A stretch of DNA of 64,000 bases. Origin: an uncultured Bacilli bacterium (GTDB taxonomy: Bacteria; Bacillota_I; Bacilli_A; RF39; UBA660). This document shows positions 1 to 7,988 of the stretch, one piece after another. The notes beneath the pieces were generated by a model. The model had not been told where the DNA came from and ran no database searches. It saw only the letters and a list, made by a program, of their open reading frames with translations. The first letter of the stretch is position 1; each line of letters opens with the position of its first letter. The position numbers were made by a program, and so were the translations under genes. The stretch lies in the NCBI GenBank assembly GCA_934131175.1, contig CAKOZD010000005.1, positions 1 through 64,000 of the forward strand, written 5' to 3'.

Positions 1-78
1 AAAAAAATACAAATAGAAAGGGATTAATCATAATAGAAATTAATTAATATTTCTATAAGATTAATTATACGAGTAAAT

Positions 79-1491
79 ATGATTGAAGAAGTAATAGAAA
101 ATGTAAAAGAAATAAATGAAAATAATGATTTATTTGGCACATATACTAAAGCAAAGTCTATATTAGATTTCATAGAATTAGATGAAAATGAAAAACTGCT
201 ATCAGAAAATAATTTAATTGCCATTTATGGTGAGTGGGGTATAGGAAAAAGCTGCCTAATGAAAACCATTCAAGAAAATATAGATAAAGAAAGATATGAT
301 ACCTGCTGGTTTGATACTTGGAAATATGAACATGATACTAATCTTGCTTACTCATTACTTAAGTTTATAGATAATGGTAATTTTATAAATAAATTAGAAA
401 AAAGTACAACTATTGGTTTAAAAACTGTATTTGGCTTAATGAAAAGCTTTGCATCTGGTATTCAAATTAATGCTAAAGTTATAGATTTAAATTTTAATGA
501 TATGATTAATCGAGCTCAAGAAGAAGATAAAGAAATAGAAGAATATATAAGAAATGAAGAGTGTTTATGGGAAAAGGTCAATAAATTTGAAAAAGAATTT
601 TCTAAAATTAAGCCAAAAAAAGATAAAAAAATAATTGTTTTCTTGGATGATTTGGATAGATGTGAGTCTGAAAATATTATTACTTTAATTTCATCAATAA
701 AACTTTTACTTTCATTAAACAAAAATATTATATTTATTATAGGAATTGATAAAAAAGCAGTTACTTTAGCATTAAAAAATAAATATAATAATGACTGTAA
801 TAAAGCAGATGAATATTTAGAAAAAATATTTCCATTAAATTTTGAAATTACTAGTAAGATACAAAATGATAATCTTTTAAACTATATTGAAAGAGTAATG
901 GATTTAGACAAAAAACATGCTCAGTTTGTTTTAGATTTTTTTAATGAAATAAACTTTAATAATTCTCGTCATTTGAAAAAAGTCTTAAGAAAATATTATT
1001 TGATGAAAAATTATTTAAAAACTAAAATTGATTTAAATAATGACTTTTGTATTGTTCTTGTATTATATATGATAATATTAAATACATTCTATGAGGATGA
1101 ATATAGAGTGTTATTAGAAAAGAATAAAGAAAAAATTTATAATGAGATTAATCTAGAAAAAATTGATTCAAATACTGGCCATATTATAAGTTATCCATTT
1201 CTAAAGCATTTTAAATTTGTAAAAGTAGGAGAAAAAAATCTTTATAACTTTATTATGAGATTTTCATCAACAAAATATATTAAATCTAGTATGAAATATT
1301 CAATCGCTTATTCAAAAGAAATTTGTATTGATTATTCAGATTGGAAAAATAATTTTCAAGAAAATATTTGTAGTAAATTTATTGATTTTATTTTAGATAA
1401 TATTGAGTGTTTAGAGTTCCTTATTGTTAATAAAGAAATAGATAAAGATAAACTTTATTTATGTATATGTTTAATTGATGATATTATGTAA
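79..1491 (+). CDS. KAP family P-loop NTPase
   Basis: Member of the KAP P-loop NTPases, a STAND-like AAA+ group often found in anti-phage and membrane-associated signalling systems. Walker A GEWGIGKS lies at residues 51-58, Walker B ends LDDLDRCE (about 189-196), a KIFPLNFEI motif sits at 249-257, and NSRHLKKVLR from 295 matches the late Arg-containing helix of the family. Many KAP proteins carry two membrane helices between Walker A and B. Here only an amphipathic stretch (about 110-140) is visible, so it is probably cytosolic. The start ATG lacks a clear Shine-Dalgarno site. The downstream reading frame overlaps the 3' end or begins just after it, suggesting a two-gene unit. Its exact role is unknown; defence is an inference from the family. 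Confidence 0.85.
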   Translation: MIEEVIENVKEINENNDLFGTYTKAKSILDFIELDENEKLLSENNLIAIYGEWGIGKSCLMKTIQENIDKERYDTCWFDTWKYEHDTNLAYSLLKFIDNGNFINKLEKSTTIGLKTVFGLMKSFASGIQINAKVIDLNFNDMINRAQEEDKEIEEYIRNEECLWEKVNKFEKEFSKIKPKKDKKIIVFLDDLDRCESENIITLISSIKLLLSLNKNIIFIIGIDKKAVTLALKNKYNNDCNKADEYLEKIFPLNFEITSKIQNDNLLNYIERVMDLDKKHAQFVLDFFNEINFNNSRHLKKVLRKYYLMKNYLKTKIDLNNDFCIVLVLYMIILNTFYEDEYRVLLEKNKEKIYNEINLEKIDSNTGHIISYPFLKHFKFVKVGEKNLYNFIMRFSSTKYIKSSMKYSIAYSKEICIDYSDWKNNFQENICSKFIDFILDNIECLEFLIVNKEIDKDKLYLCICLIDDIM

Positions 1492-1537
1492 TTTTATTAT
1501 TTATTCTAAAGAGATGATATTTATAAAACGTATATTG

Positions 1538-2035
1538 ATGAATAAAAATGTAGAAGTTTTGGTTGCTGAATATGATTCTGCTACAGGTGTTTTTACTGAT
1601 ATTTATGATATATGTAATATTAGATATTCACCTTACATTTTAAATGATTTATATGATAGTAATAATTTTGATAAAACGTCTTTTAGAACAAATTTGAGCG
1701 AATGGTTTAAAGGTAGAGGAATACCATCTTGGAGAGATAAACTTGATTTGCTATTACATAGATTAAATATTGACTACTATGACATAGAAGAGATGCATAT
1801 TTCTGGTGAAGGAAAACTTTTTTATGAGATTAAACTATTTGATGAAATAATAAAAGTTGTTAAAGACATAAAAAGAATAGATATAGATAAATTAAATGAT
1901 TTTCCTGAATGGTTTGATAATTTATTACATAAATATCAATATATTACAGGATATTCTGATACAAGAATTAATAGATTATGTATTTTATTAAATAGACAAA
2001 TAGAAAAATTAAAAGAAATTATTAAAAATAGTTGA
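1538..2035 (+). CDS. Small protein with a HipA-N-like segment, partner of the KAP NTPase
   Basis: About 165 aa. The open frame reaches back to 1475, inside the KAP gene; ATG codons at 1475, 1514 and 1538 are all in frame and none has a good Shine-Dalgarno site. I prefer 1538 because the protein then begins like the N-terminal domain of clostridial HipA-like kinases: short beta strands, then LSEWFKGRGIPSWRDKLD, comparable with the LxxWLxxRxIPxxR motif of those proteins. No kinase domain follows; the C-terminal half is an unrecognised helical region. It could be a stand-alone antitoxin- or adaptor-like domain, or a decayed kinase. Co-transcription with the KAP gene is likely and a hairpin terminator follows. 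The family link is by eye only. Confidence 0.5.
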   Translation: MNKNVEVLVAEYDSATGVFTDIYDICNIRYSPYILNDLYDSNNFDKTSFRTNLSEWFKGRGIPSWRDKLDLLLHRLNIDYYDIEEMHISGEGKLFYEIKLFDEIIKVVKDIKRIDIDKLNDFPEWFDNLLHKYQYITGYSDTRINRLCILLNRQIEKLKEIIKNS

Positions 2036-2046
2036 TATGTTAATTA

Positions 2047-2083
2047 AGTGTAAATGATTTTTATGTTTACACTTTTTATTTTT
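2047..2083 (+). terminator. Intrinsic terminator after the KAP unit
   Basis: Perfect 8-bp inverted repeat AGTGTAAA (2047-2054) / TTTACACT (2066-2073) with an 11-nt loop, followed by a T-rich run. It closes the KAP two-gene unit. Confidence 0.8.
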
Positions 2084-2227
2084 AAAATTTTACTAAAAAT
2101 TTACATTTCTTAATTTTTTAATTGTAATTATTTTTCTAATGTGATTAAATATAGATACAGCCGTTTTTTTTAGGATGTTAAAATTACTTTAAATACATAG
2201 AAGATAGTTAACTTGAGGGGGAAAATT

Positions 2228-2884
2228 ATGACTACTACAGGCCGTGATATTAATAGTATTAATTATAGGAGTATTAATTTAGTTTTTGTTGATTCTGATA
2301 AGAATATATTATTTTGTGATACATTAAGTAACAACGATTATGCTATTAGAAATGTTGAAGAATTAGAAGTATATATTAATGATTATTTAGGTGGTAATTT
2401 ATTTTTAAAAACAATCAATTTAGATGATGCTTATTTATATAAATTAATTCCTAGATATACAAAGACTTATAATAAAGGAATAATTGATTGGAACTATGAT
2501 TATAATAATATAGGTTTTAGAAGAATGAATAGACTTATAAAAAATTTACCTATAACTTATATTGTAGAAGTAACTCCAGATGATGATTTATCTAATTCGA
2601 TAGATTATAATAAGAATTATGGATTCATTGAAACTTTTACTTCTTTATATACTTATATACTTGAAAAGGTTAAAAATATTAATAGTGTTTATTCTTTCTT
2701 TTATGATAATTATGCTTTTGATAAGAAGTTTATTAGAAGAGTTATACTTGAAGAAGATACTTGGAGATTTAATTTTATAGATAGTAATGTTTATGAAGAA
2801 AAGATTAACTATGAAAGAAAGATTATGAGTGATTGTGGTTTTAAGTTTAATAAGAAGACAAATACTTGGAATAAAGTTAAATAA
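2228..2884 (+). CDS. Unrecognised cytosolic protein
   Basis: 218 aa from ATG 2228, chosen because GAGGGG at 2215-2220 is a well-placed Shine-Dalgarno site; a TTG at 2213 lies upstream of that site. I do not recognise the family. The protein is rich in Asn, Tyr and Asp, has no signal peptide or membrane segment, and looks mixed alpha/beta. The C-terminus (CGFKFNKKTNTWNKVK) resembles the short Phe-Asn-Trp tails seen at the end of some DNA-processing proteins, but this is too weak to name a function. It stands alone between two hairpin terminators. Confidence 0.7.
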   Translation: MTTTGRDINSINYRSINLVFVDSDKNILFCDTLSNNDYAIRNVEELEVYINDYLGGNLFLKTINLDDAYLYKLIPRYTKTYNKGIIDWNYDYNNIGFRRMNRLIKNLPITYIVEVTPDDDLSNSIDYNKNYGFIETFTSLYTYILEKVKNINSVYSFFYDNYAFDKKFIRRVILEEDTWRFNFIDSNVYEEKINYERKIMSDCGFKFNKKTNTWNKVK

Positions 2885-2914
2885 AAAGAAAAATTGTTTT
2901 GTATTTTTCTTTTT
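2883..2914 (+). terminator. Intrinsic terminator
   Basis: AAAAGAAAAAT (2883-2893) pairs with ATTTTTCTTTT (from 2903) across a short loop and runs into T residues, directly after the stop codon. Confidence 0.7.
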
Positions 2915-2947
2915 ATTATGTAATAATATAGGAAATTGGAGGTTTAT

Positions 2948-4039
2948 ATGGATTTAAATGAAATTAATAGTACTATAAGTGATATTATTCTTAGTGAATT
3001 TAATAAGAAAATAAAATATGATTTAGAACTTGAAGATTATTTAAAAAGTTATACTAAAGATGAGTTACTTAAGTTTTATGCAACATATCTTGTTTATAAT
3101 GATAATCTTGATGAATTATTAACTTTTAAGGTAATTAATGGTCAAAAGAAAGATAAAATAGTTTCTAAGGTTTCTTCAAATATACGTAATATTATGAATA
3201 CTTATTTATGTATAATGAAGACTTCTTGTTTTAATGATTTAAAAAAATATTTTAAAGATAGTAATAGGGTATCATTTACATTTGAAAATGGTGAAGAAAT
3301 TAAAATGATGACTATAATTGAAATAAAATCTTTATTTTTTATTAGATGTTATTATGACAAGAAAAATGATAGACTTGATCTTTATATACCAGAATATTTT
3401 TATGATATTTTTAAAGAATTAGTTTCTGATAAGAATGTAAATAAAACCAATATAAAAAATAATAAGATATACAAAGGTATTTATGCTTTAGTTCATACAT
3501 ATGGTATTCTAACTTTTGAGGAGACTCATGAATTATTGAAAAAAATAGGTGTTAGTGTTAAATATGATGATTTTGAAAACTTAATTTTAACAGAGTATAA
3601 TGATTCTAGAGGGTATTATTTTACTAGTAATGAGTATGGCAAACTAATTTATAACATGGAATATGAGGAACCTGATGTTCTTTATAATTATTGTGATGTA
3701 TTATCTCAAGATGTAAATAGAAATTTAGATGCTTCTATAATTAAAGTGATAGGAGAAGATAAGTATATTTATGAACTAAAGCCTTATAAGTTACTTATTA
3801 AATATATTTCTAATGAATATCCAACCTTTAAGTTAGATCATAAACATTTTGATATGATGATAGTTTTAGATTTTTTATCTACTGTTCAATTAGATGAGGA
3901 AGAAGCAATAAATAACTTTTATCATAATATTGATTATGATTTTGAAGATCTTAATAAAGAGGAAAAAGAAAAGATACTTAAGTACTTATTTGAAATATTT
4001 AAATGTTATCCTAAATGGAATAAAAGAGGAAATTTATAA
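2948..4039 (+). CDS. Unrecognised cytosolic protein, helical
   Basis: 363 aa from ATG 2948, which has GGAGG at 2938-2942; the TTG at 2936 overlaps that site and is rejected. No family is recognised. The first 70 residues (IKYDLELEDYLKSYTKDELL and after) look like a small all-helical SAP/Rho-N-like or SEC-C-associated domain of the kind that recurs in clostridial hypothetical proteins. The middle contains YGILTFEETHELLKKIG, typical of a winged-helix or helical-repeat element. No membrane helices, signal peptide or catalytic motif are seen. It is a single-gene unit flanked by terminators. Confidence 0.7.
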   Translation: MDLNEINSTISDIILSEFNKKIKYDLELEDYLKSYTKDELLKFYATYLVYNDNLDELLTFKVINGQKKDKIVSKVSSNIRNIMNTYLCIMKTSCFNDLKKYFKDSNRVSFTFENGEEIKMMTIIEIKSLFFIRCYYDKKNDRLDLYIPEYFYDIFKELVSDKNVNKTNIKNNKIYKGIYALVHTYGILTFEETHELLKKIGVSVKYDDFENLILTEYNDSRGYYFTSNEYGKLIYNMEYEEPDVLYNYCDVLSQDVNRNLDASIIKVIGEDKYIYELKPYKLLIKYISNEYPTFKLDHKHFDMMIVLDFLSTVQLDEEEAINNFYHNIDYDFEDLNKEEKEKILKYLFEIFKCYPKWNKRGNL

Positions 4040-4060
4040 TTATAGTAAATTTCTTTTTTT
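4029..4060 (+). terminator. Intrinsic terminator
   Basis: GAAATTTA (4029-4036) / TAAATTTC (4046-4053) followed by seven T residues. The left arm overlaps the stop codon of the preceding gene. Confidence 0.75.
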
Positions 4061-4202
4061 GATTATTAATACTTTTGAAATTTAATTTTTTGCTTAAAGA
4101 AAATTTAAAATTCGTTAAAAATCAGGCTCAAATTTTCTAAATTTTCGATTTGTATAATAATAATTTTTATGTTTTAATACATCTCGAAAAGGAGGAAATA
4201 TT

Positions 4203-4376
4203 ATGTTTTGTAAAATATTAAATAATGAAGAATTAAAGGAGTTTAATGAATTATATGGGAAAGATGCTTTCTTAGTTATGATTAAGAAAACTAATGGTAG
4301 ATATTATATTAATATTGATGCTAGTAGGTATGTACGTATTAGTGAAGAATTTGCTTTAAAATTTTTAGAAAAATAA
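4203..4376 (+). CDS. 57-residue small protein
   Basis: A 57-codon frame (ATG 4203, TAA 4374-4376) preceded by a near-consensus AAAGGAGG Shine-Dalgarno site at about 4189-4196 and by a TATAAT-like box at 4153-4158, so it is probably translated. The protein starts MFCKILNNEELKEFNELY and ends ISEEFALKFLEK; it is soluble, mixed alpha/beta, of unknown family. It ends 8 bp before a block of regularly spaced 13-bp repeats that leads into the DUF4143 ATPase gene. It could be co-transcribed with, or regulate, that gene. Both are inference. Confidence 0.6.
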   Translation: MFCKILNNEELKEFNELYGKDAFLVMIKKTNGRYYINIDASRYVRISEEFALKFLEK

Positions 4377-4384
4377 GAAAATTT

Positions 4385-4463
4385 GGAAAAATGTGATTTT
4401 TTGGTACTAAAATGTATGGAAAAATGTGATTTTGAGCCATTGAAAGTGTCGGAAAAATGTGAT
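4385..4463 (+). repeat. Three direct 13-bp repeats at exact 33-bp pitch
   Basis: GGAAAAATGTGAT occurs at 4385-4397, 4418-4430 and 4451-4463, identical each time, separated by two different 20-bp spacers. The pitch is exactly 33 bp, about three helical turns, so a protein would meet the sites on nearly the same DNA face. The last copy ends 24 bp before the ATG of the ATPase gene. This layout suggests an operator or iteron array. Nothing in the spacers looks coding. Confidence 0.85.
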
Positions 4464-4487
4464 ACACTCTTTTCGTGAGGTGATTAT

Positions 4488-5828
4488 ATGGAACGTTTAA
4501 AAAGAAAAATCGATGATTATTTAATAGAATGGAAGCAAAATCCAAATAAATTACCATTAATTGTTAAAGGGGCACGACAGATAGGGAAAACAAATGCAAT
4601 TAGATACTTTGGAGAAAATAACTATAAAGTTTTCGTAGAAATAAATTTTGTTCTTAATCCGGAATTTAAAACTATTTTTGATAAATCTTTTTCTGTTAAT
4701 GAAATAATTAAAGAGATAACTTTAAGACGTCCAGAACTTGAAATCGTACCTAATGAGACACTAATTTTCTTTGATGAGATGCAAGAATGTGTTAGTACTG
4801 CAACATCATTAAAATCTTTTAGAGAAGATGGGAGATTTGACGTAATATGTTCTGGTTCACTTATGGGGATTAATTATAAAAAAATAGAGTCTAATAGTGT
4901 TGGAAATAAGGAAGACTATACATTACATTCTATGGATTTTGAAGAATTTTTGTGGGCTAAAGGTTATAAGAATTCTATAATTGATGATATGCTTAATTCA
5001 ATGATTAATTTAGAACCATTATCTTCAACTATGTATGATGTAATGATGGAAAACTTTAAAGATTATATGATTACTGGTGGTATGCCTGCAATAGTTAGTC
5101 TTTTCTTTGAAAATAAAAACTTTAGTGGAATTTTAAAAATGCAACAACAAATTTTGCTAGATTATGAAGAAGATATAACTAAATATGCTGAAGGATTAGA
5201 TCAAAGCAAAATACTAACTGTATATAAAAATATTCCTGTATTTTTAGGAAATGAAAATAAAAAATTTCAAATAACTAAAATTCAAGATGGAGCAAGAAAT
5301 AGAGAATATATTGGAGTTTTAAATTGGCTAGATAGAGCAGGAATAATAAATGTATGTTACTGCCTTGATCAATTAAATTTACCTTTAAAAGGAAATTATA
5401 ATCCCAATAATTATAGAATTTACTTTGGAGATACCGGCTTGTTAATAGGTTCACTTGATGACGAAGCACAAGCAGACTTAAGAAAAAATCAGAATTTTAA
5501 TACATATAAAGGTGCAATATATGAGAATGTTGTTGCAGATATGTTAGTAAAACAAGGATATAACTTGTACTTTTATAAGAATGAAAAAGGTACTCTTGAA
5601 ATGGATTTTTTCATAAGAGATATTGACTCATTAATTCCTGTAGAAGTAAAAGCAAATGATAACTCAACTATAACATTAAATAATCTTATAGATGATAAGA
5701 AATATAAGGATATTAAATATGGTATAAAATTATGTAATAAAAACATAGGATTTAATGGTAAATTTTATACTTTTCCTTATTTTTTAACTTTTTTATTAAA
5801 GAGATTTTTAGAAATTAAGAATAATTAA
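4488..5828 (+). CDS. AAA ATPase with DUF4143 C-terminal domain
   Basis: 446-aa member of the widespread archaeal/bacterial AAA_14-DUF4143 ATPases. Walker A GARQIGKT lies at residues 28-35 and Walker B LIFFDEMQE near 91-99. The central part has the usual LHSMDFEEFLWAKG segment. The C-terminal DUF4143 region contains E-x(n)-EMDFFIRD...IPVEVKA, which has the shape of a PD-(D/E)xK nuclease-like core. The biological role of the family is not established; copies are often accessory and multiplied in gut Firmicutes. ATG 4488 has GTGAGGTGAT just upstream. Unusually, three 13-bp repeats at 33-bp spacing occupy its upstream region, and a strong hairpin follows. Confidence 0.9.
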   Translation: MERLKRKIDDYLIEWKQNPNKLPLIVKGARQIGKTNAIRYFGENNYKVFVEINFVLNPEFKTIFDKSFSVNEIIKEITLRRPELEIVPNETLIFFDEMQECVSTATSLKSFREDGRFDVICSGSLMGINYKKIESNSVGNKEDYTLHSMDFEEFLWAKGYKNSIIDDMLNSMINLEPLSSTMYDVMMENFKDYMITGGMPAIVSLFFENKNFSGILKMQQQILLDYEEDITKYAEGLDQSKILTVYKNIPVFLGNENKKFQITKIQDGARNREYIGVLNWLDRAGIINVCYCLDQLNLPLKGNYNPNNYRIYFGDTGLLIGSLDDEAQADLRKNQNFNTYKGAIYENVVADMLVKQGYNLYFYKNEKGTLEMDFFIRDIDSLIPVEVKANDNSTITLNNLIDDKKYKDIKYGIKLCNKNIGFNGKFYTFPYFLTFLLKRFLEIKNN

Positions 5829-5831
5829 TAC

Positions 5832-5884
5832 AGATATTTTGTAATCAATCTATTAATAAATATTAGATTACAAAATATCTTTTC
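5832..5884 (+). terminator. Strong intrinsic terminator after the DUF4143 ATPase
   Basis: Perfect 15-bp inverted repeat: AGATATTTTGTAATC (5832-5846) / GATTACAAAATATCT (5866-5880), with a 19-nt loop and then TTTCTTTT. It is the longest perfect stem in the left part of the window. Confidence 0.8.
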
Positions 5885-5961
5885 TTTTATCTATAAAATA
5901 TCTTTTTGTAGATATATTGCTATTTTCATGATATAATATGATAGATATTTGGGGTGATATG

Positions 5962-6666
5962 ATGAAGAAGAATATTATAATTACTATTTTAATATTTATA
6001 ATTGTTGTTTTAGGTGGAGTTTGTTTTTATTTATACAGTTCTACTAAAGTTGAACCTAGAGAAAAGGTTGTTATTAAGAATGAGTCAAGTGAATTAAAAG
6101 ATTCTAATATAATTACTGATTCTTCTTTAGCAATTAATAATAGTGAAGTATCAACTGATGATGACTTAGTAAATTATTTAGATGATGTTAGTGAATATGT
6201 AGATAAGTCAAATGATGAGAAGACTTTAAAAAATACTTTTATTACTTTAACTGATTTTATATTTTATGATGGTGAGATTAAGGGCAAGAAGTTTTCTGAT
6301 TTAACTGATTCTGTTAAGACTAAAGTTATTGATATTTATGAAAAAGTTGATTCTAAAATAGAAGAGAAATATCCTAATTATAAAGAAAGTATTAAAAATA
6401 CTTCTGTTAAAGTTTATAATAATGTTAAGGAAAAGGCTAGCGAGTTAAAGAATTCTATTTTAAATAAGTATAAAGATAGTGTTGGTGAAGATAGATATAA
6501 TAATACTATGGATATATATGAAGAGGATAAACAAGGCGTAAAAGATGTTTATGATACTTATAAGCCTTATATAGAAGAAGGAAAAGAAAAGACTAAGAGT
6601 GCTATTAGTAAGGCAAAAGATAAAGTATCTTCTTGGTATAAAAATTATAAAGAGAGTAGTGATTAA
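5962..6666 (+). CDS. Membrane-anchored helical protein of unknown function
   Basis: 234 aa from ATG 5962 (5959 also possible; both follow GGGGTGA at 5951-5957). Residues 1-25 are a signal anchor (KKNIIITILIFIIVVLGGVC). The rest is acidic, low complexity and exported, and turns into long amphipathic helices (residues about 110-230) with Lys/Asp/Glu/Tyr repeats such as KNTSVKVYNNVKEKASELKN, resembling apolipoprotein- or YtxH-like helices. The family is not identified. Its TAA abuts the ATG of mtaB with no gap, so the two are probably translated from one message; a functional link is not implied. Confidence 0.65.
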   Translation: MKKNIIITILIFIIVVLGGVCFYLYSSTKVEPREKVVIKNESSELKDSNIITDSSLAINNSEVSTDDDLVNYLDDVSEYVDKSNDEKTLKNTFITLTDFIFYDGEIKGKKFSDLTDSVKTKVIDIYEKVDSKIEEKYPNYKESIKNTSVKVYNNVKEKASELKNSILNKYKDSVGEDRYNNTMDIYEEDKQGVKDVYDTYKPYIEEGKEKTKSAISKAKDKVSSWYKNYKESSD

Positions 6667-7950
6667 ATGAAGAGTGTTGGTATATATACTTTAGGTTGTA
6701 AGGTTAATACTTATGAGAGTGAGTTTGTTGAAAATGAACTTATAAAAGCAGGATATGAAATTAAAGATTTTGATGATATATGTGATGTTTATATAATAAA
6801 TACTTGTACAGTTACAAATAATAGTGATTCTAAGTCTCGTAAGACTATAAGACAAGCTATTAAAAGAAATCCTAATGCTTGTGTTGTTGCGATGGGATGT
6901 TTTGTAGCAGTTAACAAAGATTATCATGAAAATGGATTAGATATAGTTTTAGGAAATAAAGATAAAGCAAATATAGTAAGTTTACTTGATGAGTATTTTA
7001 AAAATAAAGAAACAATTGTTAGAACATATGATAGTAGACTTAGTGAGTTTGAAGATATGAGAATTACTGAGTTTCCTGGTAGAACACGTGCTTTTGTAAA
7101 AATACAAGATGGTTGTGATAATTTCTGTAGTTATTGTATTATTCCTTTTGCTAGAGGGAAATGTAGAAGTAAAAATGAAGATGAAGTAGTGGCAGAAGTT
7201 ACTGATCTTGTAAATAATGGTTATAAGGAAGTTGTTCTTACTGGTATTCATACAGGAGCATATGGAACTGATTTAGATACTAGTTTTGCAGATTTACTTA
7301 ATAGACTTGTAAAAATAGATGGATTAAAAAGACTTAGAATTTCTTCAATTGAAACAACAGAATTAAATGAAGATGTAATTGATGTTTTAAGGAGTTCTAA
7401 AGTAATAGTTGATCATTTACATATTCCTATTCAAGCAGGCTCTGACGAGGTATTAAAAGCAATGAATAGAAAATATGATTTAGAATTTTTCTTTAACAAG
7501 ATTGCTGAAATTAGAAATATTAGACCTGGTATTGCAATATCTACAGATGTAATTGTAGGTTTTCCTGGAGAGAGTGAAGAATTATTTGAGAAGACAATTG
7601 ATACTTGCCGTAAATTAGAATTTTCAAAATTACATGTTTTTCCATATAGTGAACGTCGTGGAACTAAAGCTAGTAGAATGGATAATAAATTACCTGGTAA
7701 TATTAAGAAAGAAAGAGCAAAAAAATTAATTGAAGTATCTCATCAACTAGAAATCAATTATATGAATAAATTTATTGGTAGGGAAGAAGAAGTTCTAATA
7801 GAAGAATATAAAGATGGATATAGTTATGGACATACATCTAATTTCTTATATGTAAAAGTATTAGGAGAACTTCCACATAATGAATTTTGTAATGTTTTAA
7901 TTGAGGATGTTCAGTATCCTTATTGTATAGGAAAAGTTATTAATAAATAA
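6667..7950 (+). CDS. mtaB: tRNA t6A37 methylthiotransferase MtaB
   Basis: Radical-SAM enzyme that adds a methylthio group to t6A37 of ANN-decoding tRNAs, giving ms2t6A. Seen: the N-terminal MTTase domain with cluster cysteines C11 (TLGCKVN), about C47 (INTCTVT) and about C79 (MGCF); the radical SAM triad C150-x3-C154-x2-C157 (CDNFCSYC); the VGFPGE segment; and a C-terminal TRAM domain. The length of 427 aa is typical. The LGCKVN start and MGC motif separate MtaB from MiaB. The gene follows directly on the preceding stop codon and ends at a bidirectional hairpin. Confidence 0.93.
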   Translation: MKSVGIYTLGCKVNTYESEFVENELIKAGYEIKDFDDICDVYIINTCTVTNNSDSKSRKTIRQAIKRNPNACVVAMGCFVAVNKDYHENGLDIVLGNKDKANIVSLLDEYFKNKETIVRTYDSRLSEFEDMRITEFPGRTRAFVKIQDGCDNFCSYCIIPFARGKCRSKNEDEVVAEVTDLVNNGYKEVVLTGIHTGAYGTDLDTSFADLLNRLVKIDGLKRLRISSIETTELNEDVIDVLRSSKVIVDHLHIPIQAGSDEVLKAMNRKYDLEFFFNKIAEIRNIRPGIAISTDVIVGFPGESEELFEKTIDTCRKLEFSKLHVFPYSERRGTKASRMDNKLPGNIKKERAKKLIEVSHQLEINYMNKFIGREEEVLIEEYKDGYSYGHTSNFLYVKVLGELPHNEFCNVLIEDVQYPYCIGKVINK

Positions 7951-7951
7951 C

Positions 7952-7987
7952 AAAAGTACTAGATTTTTATTTATCTAGTACTTTTTT
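7952..7987. terminator. Bidirectional intrinsic terminator between mtaB and the PrsW gene
   Basis: AAAAGTACTAGAT (7952-7964) / ATCTAGTACTTTT (7973-7985), a perfect 13-bp stem with an 8-nt loop. A-run and T-run on the two sides let it serve both convergent genes. Confidence 0.85.
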
Positions 7988-7988
7988 T

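Noticed and set aside
4385..4463. Short CRISPR-like array
   Set aside because: Only three 13-bp repeats with 20-bp spacers, shorter than any CRISPR type, and no cas genes; it fits an operator or iteron array.
4339..4557. Minus-strand frame with repeated NHIFP peptide
   Set aside because: The peptide repeat is simply the 13-bp DNA repeat read backwards at a 33-bp (11-codon) pitch; no ribosome site.
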